A DNA stretch of 64,000 nt from Polyangium sp. y55x31 (GCF_029946505.1 NZ_JARZHG010000013.1:1-64000), one strand, 5' to 3'; positions 1 to 8,823 are shown, counted from the first letter of the stretch. Program-made: numbers and translations. The notes: a model not told the origin generated them from the sequence alone.

Positions 1-115
1 CGATCCCCACCTGCCCGCCCGGCTGCGCCGGCTGCACGCCGCCCGGCTGCGCGCCGCCCGGCTGCGCCGGCTGCGCGCCGCCCGGCTGCGCGCCACCCGG
101 CTGCGCCTTGCCGCC
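1..115. repeat. short GC-rich tandem repeat encoding PGGAQ/PGGVQ units
   Basis: Imperfect units built around gccgcccggctgc recur from the window edge to about 115. They lie inside the minus-strand gene and encode its Pro/Gly/Gln-rich tail. Copy number can vary by slippage, and assembly may be uncertain here. Confidence 0.7.
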
Positions 116-697
116 GCTCTGGGACGGAGCCACGGGCGGCGACGGGGCCTTCGGGGGCTCGTTCACGAGCGCGGGCGCCGCGCACATGTCGTACACGCGA
201 CCCGTCGCGGTGCGCGTGGCGAGCTGCTGGTTGCCCTTGACCGCCGTGTCGAGGCGCGCCTTGCAGAAGTCGTTCATGTTGCCCTGGAAGTTCTGGATCT
301 CCTGGCACGAGAGCGAGAAGCTCTGCGTATAGGAGACCTGGACCTCCTTGAAGCGCGGGCACATCGTCTGCGAGACGGGCACCGACACCGCTTGGTCCTG
401 CCGGATGATGTAATACTTGTCCGAGCTCAGCGACGCCGTGATCTGCCGCGAGTTATCCATTTCCACGCGGTCGGTCTGCTCGGCCTCCCACACGAGCTGG
501 GTATCCTCGCAGGTCAGCCGAATCGCGTTCGGCTGGCGCTGGCTCTGGAACGCCGCGGGGTTCTGACAGGCCGACTGGAGCTGCTGCCACGAGAGCTGCT
601 TGAGCCCCGCGTTCTGGCCAGCCCCCGTCTCCGCGAAAGCCGTGGCGCCGAGAGCGAAGGTCGAGACGAGAGCGGCGGCTGCGATGTGCTTGAGCAT
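1..697 (-). CDS. exported Cys-containing protein with Pro/Gly/Gln-rich tail (partial)
   Basis: Open at the left window edge, so the C-terminus is missing. The ATG at 697 is preceded by an AGGAGGAT ribosome-binding site. Residues 1-22 form a classical signal peptide ending in an AxA-type cleavage site (ATAFA then ETG). The mature part has six cysteines, enough for three disulfides, and then passes into a low-complexity tail of repeated PGGAQP/AQPGG units starting near residue 195. I recognise no catalytic motif or named family. It is probably a periplasmic or surface protein whose tail is a flexible linker. It is divergent from the gene at 1228. Confidence 0.8.
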   Translation of the reverse strand, partial: MLKHIAAAALVSTFALGATAFAETGAGQNAGLKQLSWQQLQSACQNPAAFQSQRQPNAIRLTCEDTQLVWEAEQTDRVEMDNSRQITASLSSDKYYIIRQDQAVSVPVSQTMCPRFKEVQVSYTQSFSLSCQEIQNFQGNMNDFCKARLDTAVKGNQQLATRTATGRVYDMCAAPALVNEPPKAPSPPVAPSQSGGKAQPGGAQPGGAQPAQPGGAQPGGVQPAQPGGQVGI

Positions 698-1227
698 GGG
701 ATCCTCCTCCACTTCGTTTCGCGTTCCGAGACCGGGCGAGCGCGCCTCGGCCGGCTTCGTTCACGCACCGAGACCCAATTGCAAGGCGCTTGCCGTACCC
801 GTTTCCGAGCGCATTTCCGCGCGAATTCGTGGTGCCGCAGCTCCGGAGGCGGATCCCGTCCGATCAGGACGGATACAGGGAGCGGGCGTCTTCCCGCACA
901 TGACCGGCACGGACCGTCACGCCCGACCGATACGGATTCGCCCGGCGTCCGTCCATGCAGGGAAGCATCGACCGTCCCTGCACACCAAACCCATTCGTCA
1001 GTAACGGAAGCCCATGGAGGCCATTTGCCGCTTCATCGAGGAAATTCGCGGCGTTTTCGCGGGCGTGGGCACCTCGTGTGCAGGCAGGAGGCGGGTCGGG
1101 ACGGACGCGGCGGTGTCCTACGAGACGAGGGGCAGGCGCGCCGTCGATTCTGTCCATCTTGCCGATCCTCCGTGATCGGGTGCATGATGAGCGCTCGGGC
1201 CGTGCACGCGGGAGAGAGGTGGAGTCC
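698..1227. other. 530-bp divergent intergenic region
   Basis: No convincing gene. It separates the minus-strand gene starting at 697 from the plus-strand gene starting at 1228, so it must hold both promoters. Visible structure: an inverted repeat CCGTCC/GGACGG with a 5-nt loop near 856-872, and an 8-bp inverted repeat TGCAGGGA/TCCCTGCA with an 11-nt loop near 956-982. A 53-codon open frame from ATG 1013 to TGA 1174 exists but has no family signal, so I leave it uncalled. Confidence 0.5.
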
Positions 1228-1848
1228 ATGTTCTCGATGGATGGCATTCCTTTCGCGCCGGGAACCTCGCCGTTTCGCTGCAAAGGCGTGCTTTACGTGG
1301 ACACGCTCGATTTCCTCGACGAAAACGTGCGCGGCGGGCGCGCCGCGGTCCTCGATCGGGTGACGAATGCCGCGCTGCGTGAATTTCTCGGATGCGCGTT
1401 CGTGGTCGGCGGCTGGTACGACGTCTTTCCGCTGCTCGCGATGCACGGGTCGGCGTCCGTGGTGATGGCGCAGCCGTTCCTGGAGGTCATTCGAATGGTC
1501 TCGCGGGCGCGAATCCCGCGGCAGTTCACGGGGCTCTACCGGTTCCTGCTCAAGATGGCGTCGCCCGAAATGACGATGCGAAACCTGTCTCGCATCGGCG
1601 GCGCGTATTACGATTTCGTGCGCGTGGACGTGGCGGAGGTCCGGCCGAAGACGTTCGCGTCGAGCGCCTCCGGTGTCCCTTCGATCGCGGCGCCGGCATA
1701 CATGGCGGCGACGGAGATCGGGGTGGTGCACGCGCTCGAGCTCGCGGGCGCGCGGCGGGTGCGGCATCGGTGGCTTTCCCAGGTGCCGGAGGGGCGCGTG
1801 CACGGGATGGACGTGGTGCGTGTGCGGCGCGAGGTGAGCTGGGAGTAG
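1228..1848 (+). CDS. DUF2378-like (myxobacterial TIGR02265-type) protein
   Basis: 206 residues. The start is the ATG at 1228, preceded by a purine-rich GGAGAGAGGTGGAG stretch; upstream in-frame codons give non-native Arg/Pro-rich sequence. It has no signal peptide, so it is probably cytoplasmic. The architecture resembles the DUF2378 paralogous family of myxobacteria: an N-terminal GVLYVDTLDFL segment, a central GGWYDVFPLL motif, a SPEMTMRNLSRIGGAYYDF segment and a C-terminal HALELAGARRVRHRW block. These proteins have no established biochemical function. The assignment rests on remembered pattern similarity and should be confirmed by a profile search. Confidence 0.7.
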   Translation: MFSMDGIPFAPGTSPFRCKGVLYVDTLDFLDENVRGGRAAVLDRVTNAALREFLGCAFVVGGWYDVFPLLAMHGSASVVMAQPFLEVIRMVSRARIPRQFTGLYRFLLKMASPEMTMRNLSRIGGAYYDFVRVDVAEVRPKTFASSASGVPSIAAPAYMAATEIGVVHALELAGARRVRHRWLSQVPEGRVHGMDVVRVRREVSWE

Positions 1849-1857
1849 CGCAGAACG

Positions 1858-1886
1858 TCGACAAAAACCCGAAGGTGCGCTAGTCG
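1858..1886 (+). promoter_or_regulatory. candidate promoter giving a leaderless DedA transcript
   Basis: TCGACA at 1858-1863 (5/6 to the -35 consensus), a 17-bp spacer, and TAGTCG at 1881-1886, followed by exactly 7 nt and the GTG start at 1894. There is no Shine-Dalgarno sequence. If used, transcription would start at or next to the start codon. Confidence 0.4.
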
Positions 1887-1893
1887 GTCGGCC

Positions 1894-2571
1894 GTGGACC
1901 TTCTACGCGAGTTCTTCTCCAAGCTGCGCCACCTCGAGGAGCTGCTCACCTGGGGCGGCTACCCGGTGCTCATGGCCATCATCTTCGCCGAGACCGGGCT
2001 GCTCGTGGGTTTTTTCCTCCCGGGCGACTCCCTGCTCGTGACGGCGGGCGTGCTCGTCAACGCGAATCTGATCAACCCGCTCCAGCTCTCCACCTTCTCG
2101 AACCTCCTGCTCTTGAACGCGGTGCTCTGCGTCATGGCGATCGTGGGCGATACGGTGGGCTACTCGATCGGGTACAAGGCGGGCCCGAAGCTCTTCAACC
2201 GGGAGCAAAGCCTGTTTTTCCGGCGCGACTACCTGATCGCCACGCAGAAGTTCTACGAGAAGCACGGCGGCAAGACGATCGTGCTCGCCCGCTTCATGCC
2301 GTTCGCCCGCACGTTCGCGCCCGTCGTCGCCGGCATCGGCCAGATGAGTTATCGCCGCTTCATCACGTTCAACGTGTTCGGCGGCATCGGCTGGGTCGTG
2401 TCGATGACGTTCCTCGGCTACTTCCTCGGCAAGGTGCTCGGCGCGAAGGAGATCGAGAAGGTCGTTTACCTGATCATCGTGATTTCGGTTTTGCCGCCCA
2501 TCGTCGGCGCGGTCCGGACGCACCTCGCCTCGAAGAAGGCGGCGGCCGCGGAGAAGGCGAAGTCGTCGTAA
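1894..2571 (+). CDS. DedA-family membrane protein
   Basis: 225 residues starting at GTG 1894. This is a typical DedA/SNARE-associated (PF09335) integral membrane protein. The N-terminal reentrant region carries the hallmark FAETGLLVGFFLPGDSLL, with the conserved acidic residue and the GxFLPGD motif. The second half has the conserved arginine motif ARFMPFARTFAPVVAGIGQM and a final transmembrane helix before a Lys/Ala-rich cytoplasmic tail. Family members are undecaprenyl-phosphate or phospholipid flippases in the inner membrane; which lipid this one handles cannot be told. It ends 1 bp from the stop of the convergent P450 gene. Confidence 0.93.
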   Translation: MDLLREFFSKLRHLEELLTWGGYPVLMAIIFAETGLLVGFFLPGDSLLVTAGVLVNANLINPLQLSTFSNLLLLNAVLCVMAIVGDTVGYSIGYKAGPKLFNREQSLFFRRDYLIATQKFYEKHGGKTIVLARFMPFARTFAPVVAGIGQMSYRRFITFNVFGGIGWVVSMTFLGYFLGKVLGAKEIEKVVYLIIVISVLPPIVGAVRTHLASKKAAAAEKAKSS

Positions 2572-2572
2572 T

Positions 2573-3970
2573 TCAGGCGGGGAGCGGCTCGGGGACGACA
2601 CGCATGTAGATGCTGTCCTGTGGCCGCAGCGTGATTCCCGGTTCAGGCACGATGGTCTGTCCGGGAACGAGGTCGAGGCGGACGCGGCGCAGGATCGTGG
2701 CGAGCACGAGCGTCCCCTCGACCATGGCGAAGCTCGATCCGATGCACTGGCGCGCGCCGCCGCCGAACGGAAAATAAGCAAAACGAGGCATCCGCGCGAG
2801 CGCGCCGCCGGCGAAACGGTCGGGATCGAATCCTTCCGGGTTCTCCCAGTACGCGCCGTGGCGGTGCGTGACGTAGGGACTCATGAGGACGAGTGATTCC
2901 TTGGGGATTGCATATCCCCCGACGACGTCGTCCTCGGCCACGCGCCGGGTGAGCATCCACGCGGGCGGATAGAGGCGCATCGATTCCTGAAAAATACGGC
3001 CGACGAGGTCGAGGGCGCCGACGTCGGCGAAATCCGGGAGGCGGTCGCCGAGGACACGGAACACCTCGGCGCGGGCGCGGCGCCGGACGTCGGGGTGCGT
3101 GGAGAGCAGGTAAAAGGTCCAGGCGAGCGCGTTCGCCGTGGTCTCGTGCCCCGCGGCGAACATGGTCATGACCTCGTCGCGGAGCTGGCGGTCGGTCATT
3201 CCTTCGCCCGTCTCGGGGTCGCGCGCGGTCATGAGCATGGAGACGAGGTCGGTGCCGCGCTCGGGCGCCTTGCGGCGGTGCTCGATGATGCGGAAGACCT
3301 CGCGGTCGAGGACGGCGATGGCCTCCTGAAATCGCCGATTGTCGGGGGTGGGCACGCTCCGGGGGATCTTGAGGAGCCGCGTGAGGCTCTTGCGGCTGTG
3401 GTCGAGGATGAAGTCGAGGGCCGAGGCGGTCGCGGCGGCGTCGATGGGCACGTCGGTGCCGAGGAGCGTCTCGGTGACGATGCGCAGGGCGACGCGCATC
3501 ATCTCGCCGGCGACGTCGACGGGCGCGTCGGGGCGGGGCCTTCGCATCCAGCCGTCGACGAGCTCGTCGGCGGCGCGGACCATGACGCCGGCGAACGCGG
3601 CGATGTGTTGCTTGTGAAAGGCCGGCTGTGCAATGCGGCGCTGCCGGCGCCAGAAGGCCCCCTCGCTCGTGAGCAAGCCGTTGCCGAGGACCGGGCGGAT
3701 CGCGTCGAGGCCGGGGGTTTGTTTGGTAAAACGATCGGCCGCGTCGACGATGACGTGCTTGATGTGGTCGGGGTGGCGGAGGAGGTGGGCGACGTGCCGC
3801 GGGCCGGGGCCGAATTGAAAGCGGACGACGTCGCCGTAGGTATCGGCGGCGTCGAGGAAGATGCGGATGCGATCGCGGCGAAGCGCGGGGAGGTTGCCGA
3901 GGAACGGTATCCCCCGAGGTCCCGGCGCGAAGGGGGCGGAGGGCGAGCGCGAGGCGGAGACGGTCGTCAC
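2573..3970 (-). CDS. cytochrome P450
   Basis: 465 residues from a GTG at 3970, a normal length for a bacterial P450. Visible P450 signatures are the I-helix oxygen-activation motif AGHETTANA, the K-helix ExxR (ESMR), and the heme-binding loop FGGGARQCIGSSFA with the axial cysteine at about residue 409. The overall sequence resembles CYP102/CYP110-like fatty-acid or terpene hydroxylases, but the substrate is not predictable. No ferredoxin or reductase gene is adjacent, so redox partners must come from elsewhere. No Shine-Dalgarno precedes the GTG; a TAGGCT hexamer lies 6 nt upstream. It is divergent from the Kazal-like lipoprotein. Confidence 0.95.
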   Translation of the reverse strand: MTTVSASRSPSAPFAPGPRGIPFLGNLPALRRDRIRIFLDAADTYGDVVRFQFGPGPRHVAHLLRHPDHIKHVIVDAADRFTKQTPGLDAIRPVLGNGLLTSEGAFWRRQRRIAQPAFHKQHIAAFAGVMVRAADELVDGWMRRPRPDAPVDVAGEMMRVALRIVTETLLGTDVPIDAAATASALDFILDHSRKSLTRLLKIPRSVPTPDNRRFQEAIAVLDREVFRIIEHRRKAPERGTDLVSMLMTARDPETGEGMTDRQLRDEVMTMFAAGHETTANALAWTFYLLSTHPDVRRRARAEVFRVLGDRLPDFADVGALDLVGRIFQESMRLYPPAWMLTRRVAEDDVVGGYAIPKESLVLMSPYVTHRHGAYWENPEGFDPDRFAGGALARMPRFAYFPFGGGARQCIGSSFAMVEGTLVLATILRRVRLDLVPGQTIVPEPGITLRPQDSIYMRVVPEPLPA

Positions 3971-4026
3971 GGGGGCAGCCTAGCAGCGAGGCGTCGTCGC
4001 GGGGAGATCCGGTGTAAGATGTCGAT

Positions 4027-4800
4027 ATGCGAGCGCAATCGATCCTGATTTCGGTGATTTTTGCGGCCGGCCTGTCCGCGGTCGTCGCGGCCTGCAGTGA
4101 CGAGGGCGATGGGACCACGGGGAGCGGGGCGTCCGGCGCGGGGACGGGTGCGTCCGGGGGCGGAGGCGGAATCGGGGGCGGGAGCGGCGGCGGCGGCGGA
4201 ATCGGGGGCGGGAGCGGCGGCGGGAGCGCGAGCGGCGGCGGTAGCGCAAGCGGCGGCGGGAGCGCAAGCGGAAGCGGTAGCGGCGGCGGAGGCGGGAGCG
4301 CGAGCGGCAGCGGTGGCGGCGGTGGCGCGGGGGGCGGCAATGGCGTGGGCGCGCCATGCAACGGGGGCGTCGGCGGTTGTGATCCGGGTCTTTATTGCAA
4401 TGCGCCGGGGTGCGGGGCGGGCGTTTGCGCGCCGAAGCCGCCGCCGGGGCTGCAATCACAGGACGAGGACGTCGTGTGCGGCTGCGACGGCGTCACGTAC
4501 TGGAATGCTTCGATCGCCGAGGTGTTCGGGTCGAGCGTGAAATCGGCGGGGGCCTGCCCCGCGGCCGAGGCCGTGACCTGTGATCCGCAGACGCCTTGCC
4601 CCGCGGGTCGCCAATGCAATCGCAAGGTCGCGGCGGCGAACGCCTGTTCGCCCATGGCCACGGGCGTTTGCTGGGGCATGCCCATTTCGTGTTCCGTGAC
4701 CGGGGCGAAGGCGAAAGGCTGCGCCGGCGGGACGTGCTTCGATCAGTGCAGCCTGATCCAGAGCCAGAATCCCTGGTACGACGACGGCGGCTGTCCCTGA
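4027..4800 (+). CDS. Gly/Ser-linker lipoprotein with a Kazal-like cysteine domain
   Basis: 257 residues. An N-terminal signal ends in a VVAAC lipobox, indicating a lipoprotein. A long Gly/Ser-rich linker (roughly residues 35-115) leads to a cysteine-rich C-terminal half. That half contains VCGCDGVTYWN followed by spaced cysteines, the pattern of Kazal-type serine-protease inhibitor domains, and further Cys pairs such as CPAGRQCNRK. It may be a surface inhibitor or a binding module; inhibitory activity is inference only. There is no Shine-Dalgarno, and a TAAGAT hexamer sits 6 nt before the ATG, so the message may be leaderless. Confidence 0.85.
   Translation: MRAQSILISVIFAAGLSAVVAACSDEGDGTTGSGASGAGTGASGGGGGIGGGSGGGGGIGGGSGGGSASGGGSASGGGSASGSGSGGGGGSASGSGGGGGAGGGNGVGAPCNGGVGGCDPGLYCNAPGCGAGVCAPKPPPGLQSQDEDVVCGCDGVTYWNASIAEVFGSSVKSAGACPAAEAVTCDPQTPCPAGRQCNRKVAAANACSPMATGVCWGMPISCSVTGAKAKGCAGGTCFDQCSLIQSQNPWYDDGGCP
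4155..4340. repeat. Gly/Ser-coding low-complexity repeat
   Basis: Runs of (ggcggg)(agc) units encode the GGGSGGG/SASG linker of the lipoprotein at 4027. The repetitive DNA is prone to length change. Confidence 0.7.
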
Positions 4801-4839
4801 GGCAGGGGGCGGGGGAACGGGGGGCGGGGAGCTTCGTGG

Positions 4840-5697
4840 TTACTGCGTCGTGATCGCCTTGAGGTCGAGCATCTCCTCGACGCTCGGCACCACGATGACG
4901 TCGCAGCGGCGGTTCTTCTGCCGGCCCTCGTCCGTGTCGTTCGAGGCGATCGGGTCCGTGTCGCCGAAGCCGGCCGCGCTCCACTTCGCGGTCGGCATGT
5001 TGCCGCCCTTCTCGCTCACCAAGAAGAGCAGCACCTCACGCGCGCGCATGAGCGACAGGCCCCAGTTGTCACGGAAGACGCCGCCCGCGAGGGGCTTGTT
5101 GTCCGTGTGCCCCGCGACCTGGTAGTCGCGGCCGAGCAGCGAGGCGTCGTTCTTGATGATGCCCGCGACCTTCGTGAGGATCTCCTGACCCTCTTTCTTC
5201 AGCGTCTCGCGGCCCGAGTCGAAGAGCACGTCGCCGGGGAGCGAGATGACCATGCGGTTCTTGCGGATGTTCACCGCGAGGCCGAGCTTCGTGAGCTCGT
5301 CGAGCTTCTTGCGCAGCATCTCGAAGCGCGCCTTGATCTGCTCGAGCTGCTTGGCGCGCGCCTTGTACTCGGCGAGCGCCTTCTCGCGCTCTTCGAGCGT
5401 CGAGCTCAGCGCCGACACCTTCGTCGCCGACGCCTGCAGGCTCTCGTTCAGCTTGCTGATGTCGACGCCGGCGTCCGCCAGCTTCTTCGTCAGGTCCGAG
5501 ACCTTCGCCTGCTCCCCCGCGAGCTCCTCCGCGAGCTTCTTCTGCGCGGCCGCCGCGGCCTGGTCGTTCGAGTTCTTCTCGGCCAGGAGCTTGTTGTACT
5601 TGTCGAGCTGCGCCTGCCACTCTTCCTCGGAATAACCGCAGCCGCTCACAGCAAGCGCCGCGGCGAGCGTGGAGGCAGCAAGGATGCGCACGTTCAT
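4840..5697 (-). CDS. OmpA-domain peptidoglycan-associated lipoprotein with coiled coil
   Basis: 285 residues from the ATG at 5697, preceded by GGGGAGAACGTC. The signal ends in the lipobox LAVSGC (Cys about 20), so the protein is lipid-anchored. Residues about 25-140 are a long charged coiled coil (repeated AxxLxxxxAKxxDL patterns). The C-terminal part is an OmpA/MotB domain with the GHTDNKPLAGG and SAAGFGDTDPIASNDTDEGRQKNRRCDV signatures that bind diaminopimelate in peptidoglycan. It probably tethers the outer membrane to the cell wall. It is convergent with the Kazal-like lipoprotein. Confidence 0.93.
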   Translation of the reverse strand: MNVRILAASTLAAALAVSGCGYSEEEWQAQLDKYNKLLAEKNSNDQAAAAAQKKLAEELAGEQAKVSDLTKKLADAGVDISKLNESLQASATKVSALSSTLEEREKALAEYKARAKQLEQIKARFEMLRKKLDELTKLGLAVNIRKNRMVISLPGDVLFDSGRETLKKEGQEILTKVAGIIKNDASLLGRDYQVAGHTDNKPLAGGVFRDNWGLSLMRAREVLLFLVSEKGGNMPTAKWSAAGFGDTDPIASNDTDEGRQKNRRCDVIVVPSVEEMLDLKAITTQ

Positions 5698-5715
5698 GAC
5701 GTTCTCCCCGGTGCA

Positions 5716-5742
5716 TCCCAGGGGAAAAATACGTCCCTGGGA
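5716..5742 (-). promoter_or_regulatory. 8-bp inverted repeat in the leader of the OmpA-type lipoprotein gene
   Basis: TCCCAGGG and CCCTGGGA flank an 11-nt A-rich loop, 19-45 nt upstream of the start codon on the minus strand. It could be an operator or a leader hairpin; the role is unknown. Confidence 0.45.
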
Positions 5743-5932
5743 CGAGCAATTCCTGAACGGTAGCGAGGTCGTCCGTCCCGCGAAAGTCCATTCCACCGAA
5801 AGCCCCGGGCGGATCCCGCGCTCTCGGTCCTTCATGTAGGGATTCTTGCTTCGAAGGACCGGGGAACCCCCTGCCCGACGGCTCCGGTCCCCTCCCGAGT
5901 TGTGATCCTGCTCGCTTGCCGCACCCGCGAAG

Positions 5933-5983
5933 GACAAACCAGCGGCATCGCGACGGACAAACCAGGCTCCAGGGAGACAAACC
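5933..5983. repeat. three GACAAACC octamers in 51 bp
   Basis: Copies at 5933-5940, 5956-5963 and 5976-5983 in the same orientation, each within a longer ggacaaacca-like context. This is the densest cluster in the window of an octamer that is over-represented across the whole window. Confidence 0.7.
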
Positions 5984-6254
5984 GGGCGGACCCGAGATCC
6001 TCCGCTGGATCGCGCCGATCTCGGTCGCATACATCCCTTCCCTGACGGAGACGGGAAAACCCTCGGAGCAACGGCCTTGACTGCCCGATGGCCCGCTTAT
6101 TCCCGATGCGCCAGATCGTTCGCGTTCGCCGGGACCGAGTTCGTCCCGGTCCGGTCGCGCCGCCGCGCAGGCAGGAGAAGGGCGCGGTGGCGACGCCGCG
6201 CGACTCCGGCCGCGCCGCCGCGTCGAAAAAGACCCAACCGCCGGAGGAGGTCCG

Positions 6255-7097
6255 ATGCGATCCGTCCGTCCGAGTTTCATCGCTTCCGTGATCGTCTGCG
6301 CCTCGCTCGGGGCGACCGCGGCCCACGCCGCCCCGCTGCCCTCGCCCGCGGACACGCTCGCCGACGTGCTGCGACAAACCGCCGCCGTGATCGAAGGCGA
6401 CATCGAGGACGTGAGCTTCCGTTTCGACGAGGTCGAGGGGCCGCGGACGGTCGCGACCGTGAAGAACGTGTTCGTTCACCTGGGAACCCTGGGCAAGTCG
6501 CCGCCGAGCTCGCTCGAGATCCGATCGTTCGGCGGATATCTGCCCGACGGTCGGGAGATCGTGGCGACACACGTGCCCGAGCTCGCCCAGGGCAAACGGT
6601 ACTTCCTGTTCCTGCGCAACACCGAGTGGACGCTGTCGCCGATCGCGTTCGGGCACGTGTTCCGCCTGGACACCGTGGGGAAAAAGCGCGCGCTCGTGGA
6701 CGCCTACGGGCGGCTCGTGGCAGGCGTGGGCGCGACGGAGATCCTCACCGGGCCACCGCTCTGGGTGCAGCCGAGCGGCGCGGTGGATGCTTCGACGCCG
6801 CCAAGGCTCTCGACGTGGATCACGGAGGCCGACGTGGATCGGGCCCTCGACGTGGTGGAGCTCGCCGAGGCGCTGCGCGTCTTCGCCCGCGCGACGGGCG
6901 CGTGGCCGCATGGATCGTTCTCACCGGCGCCGATGTCGGCCGGGCCGTGGCGTCGCGTGACGACGTGGCACGCGCCCACGCCCACGGAGAGCCCCGCGAG
7001 CACCGAGGGATTACTCGCGTGTTTCGACCCACCCGTGGGCCTGTCCGACACGTCCTCGAAGGAGCTCGCCGTGTGTGAAGACGGAGGTGCGCCGTGA
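6255..7097 (+). CDS. exported protein of unknown function
   Basis: 280 residues from the ATG at 6255, preceded by a strong GGAGGAGGT ribosome-binding site. Residues 1-25 are a signal peptide ending in AHAA. The first half (about 35-150) reads like a small beta-rich domain often found before secreted myxobacterial proteases (VEGDIEDVSFRFDEVEG...RYFLFLRNTE), concerned with efflux or binding but not named. No catalytic motif is visible. It is the first gene of an operon with the metalloprotease-like gene, whose ATG overlaps this stop codon (TGATG), so translation is likely coupled. Confidence 0.8.
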   Translation: MRSVRPSFIASVIVCASLGATAAHAAPLPSPADTLADVLRQTAAVIEGDIEDVSFRFDEVEGPRTVATVKNVFVHLGTLGKSPPSSLEIRSFGGYLPDGREIVATHVPELAQGKRYFLFLRNTEWTLSPIAFGHVFRLDTVGKKRALVDAYGRLVAGVGATEILTGPPLWVQPSGAVDASTPPRLSTWITEADVDRALDVVELAEALRVFARATGAWPHGSFSPAPMSAGPWRRVTTWHAPTPTESPASTEGLLACFDPPVGLSDTSSKELAVCEDGGAP

Positions 7098-8185
7098 TGC
7101 GTGTGCATCTGTCGATCGTCGCCGCGTGTCTGGTCCTCGCGTGCCTCTTGCTCACGAGCCGCGCCGAGGCGTTCCGCTTCCTCACGTGCAACGGCAAGAA
7201 CGTCCGCTGGCCGTCGTCGTTCGGGCTCGTGCAGAACCTCTGCAGCATCCCTTCGGGCTCGAGCCAGGCGAAGGCTTACGCCGCGGCGATCGGGCAGTGG
7301 CGCGGCGTCGGCGGCATGCAGGACGTCGTCTACCACTACGGATCTTGGTCCTCGAACCACTGCTGGGTGGATCTCGACGACGGCTGGAACGACGTGGCGC
7401 TCGTCGAGTCGTCGAGCATCGACGGCTCGCTCGGGACGACGGTGGTCGTGCGGAGCTGCGATCGGATCGACGAGGTGAACGTGCTGCTCGCGAACCTGTC
7501 GACGCAGAGCTTCGACAACCCCGACGAGGCGTTCGCCTCGGGCGCCTGCCCGTACAGCCCGACGCGGACGGGAAGGTCCACGTTCCTCCACGAGCTCGGT
7601 CACGCGCACGGTTTGTCGATCACGTCCCCGGGCGGTCCGGACAACCACACGCTCGACTTCACGATCATGCGGCCCTCGCCGCCCGTGCCGCTCGGCGGCG
7701 GGCCGAGCGCGATGTTCGCGCAGCCCATGCCGGACGACGCGGCCGGCGGGCGCTTCCTGTATCCGTCGACGCTCGGCGAGACGAACCTGATGGCCTCCGC
7801 GCAGCGCCTCACGAACGGAAAGATCCAGAGCACGGCCTCGTGGCAGACGATCCAGCGCTGCCGCGGCGACACGTTCTCGTTTCACTTCACCACGGCCAAC
7901 ACCGGGACGAAGAGCGTGGCATCGGACCAGCGCTTCTTCATGGCGACGAGCCCGACCGCGCACGCGTGGGCGGGGATCACGCTCGGGACGTGGTACGGCG
8001 CGACGGTCAACGCGGAGAAGCAGGTCCACCCGAGCGTGACGACCACGGTGCCGTGCGGCACGCCAAAGGGTTTGTACTGGCTCTACCACCAGGTCGACGC
8101 GGGCAACGCGGTCGTGGAGAGCTCGGAGAGCGACAACGTCATCCACAACCCGCTCACCATCCAGGTGCTCGACTGCGGGTGCTGA
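7097..8185 (+). CDS. secreted metalloprotease-like protein with C-terminal CARDB-like domain
   Basis: 362 residues. I chose ATG 7097, which overlaps the upstream TGA; GTG 7094 is the alternative. The signal peptide ends near SRAEA. A zinc-protease-like site HELGHAHGL occurs near residue 170, matching the HExGHxxGL core of metzincins, but the third histidine expected about two residues further on is absent (SITSPGG follows), so the zinc site is non-canonical. The C-terminal 130 residues (FHFTTANTGTKS...VVESSESDNVIHNP) resemble a CARDB/adhesion beta-sandwich. It is probably a secreted or surface protease. Confidence 0.85.
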   Translation: MRVHLSIVAACLVLACLLLTSRAEAFRFLTCNGKNVRWPSSFGLVQNLCSIPSGSSQAKAYAAAIGQWRGVGGMQDVVYHYGSWSSNHCWVDLDDGWNDVALVESSSIDGSLGTTVVVRSCDRIDEVNVLLANLSTQSFDNPDEAFASGACPYSPTRTGRSTFLHELGHAHGLSITSPGGPDNHTLDFTIMRPSPPVPLGGGPSAMFAQPMPDDAAGGRFLYPSTLGETNLMASAQRLTNGKIQSTASWQTIQRCRGDTFSFHFTTANTGTKSVASDQRFFMATSPTAHAWAGITLGTWYGATVNAEKQVHPSVTTTVPCGTPKGLYWLYHQVDAGNAVVESSESDNVIHNPLTIQVLDCGC

Positions 8186-8202
8186 AGCCAGAGGATACGT
8201 CG

Positions 8203-8823
8203 ATGAAGGACGAGAAAAACCTTTTCTTGCTGCGCGCGTGCGCCGCGACCGCAGCCCTGAGCGCCACCGCCTGCTCGGTGGGGGACGTGAGTGATCTGTT
8301 CGCGTTCCGGACGACGGCCGTGACCGACGACCTCACGATCAAGACGTCCGACGGGCGCATCTTCCGCGGCGATCCGGCGAGCATCGAGGTGCGCGCGCCG
8401 CTGCCGAACGGACCGCCGGCGACGGCGTCGGTGGCGCTCTCGACGGCCGATCGGCGCGGCTACGGGCTCAGCGTGGCGTTCGACATCAGCACGGACACGC
8501 TGCTCGCACAGAACTTCTCGGTGACGCTCAGCGACGGGTACGGCGGAGGGACGCTCGCGCATCTATCCCAGAGCGGCGCGCAGATCATCGGCCCGGGGAC
8601 GCTCTCGTTGCGAACGTCGTCCGGCAAGATCACGGGGCGGTTCGAGACGGAGGACGAGGCGTTCGCCGCGGGGTCGATCGACGGGCGGTACGAGGTGGTT
8701 TGTCTGGTCCTGCCAGAGATGCTGGGCATGCCGCCGAACGGCGAGGCCTCGCAGGGGACGTGGATCCTCGTGGAGGACGAGGCGAAGACGAGCAAGTTCT
8801 GCCAGACGTTCGCAGGGCTCTAG
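8203..8823 (+). CDS. putative lipoprotein, third gene of the secreted-protease operon
   Basis: 206 residues from the ATG at 8203, 17 bp after the metalloprotease-like gene. The N-terminus has a signal with lipobox LSATAC. The rest is beta-rich, with many Thr/Ser/Gly residues and two late cysteines, and matches no family I know. Its stop TAG (8821-8823) overlaps the stop of the convergent gene in the tetranucleotide CTAG. Position suggests a partner or accessory protein for the two preceding exported proteins. Confidence 0.8.
   Translation: MKDEKNLFLLRACAATAALSATACSVGDVSDLFAFRTTAVTDDLTIKTSDGRIFRGDPASIEVRAPLPNGPPATASVALSTADRRGYGLSVAFDISTDTLLAQNFSVTLSDGYGGGTLAHLSQSGAQIIGPGTLSLRTSSGKITGRFETEDEAFAAGSIDGRYEVVCLVLPEMLGMPPNGEASQGTWILVEDEAKTSKFCQTFAGL

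Larger units (their letters stand above)
5698..6254. other. 557-bp divergent intergenic region
   Basis: No gene recognised. It lies between the OmpA-type lipoprotein (minus) and the exported-protein operon (plus). It holds inverted repeats at 5716-5742, 5826-5860 (GGTCCTTC/GAAGGACC) and 6129-6149 (CCGGGAC/GTCCCGG), and three copies of the octamer GACAAACC at 5933, 5956 and 5976. Confidence 0.5.

Noticed and set aside
1013..1174. 53-codon open frame in the intergenic region
   Set aside because: Short, no ribosome-binding site that stands out, and no homologous pattern.
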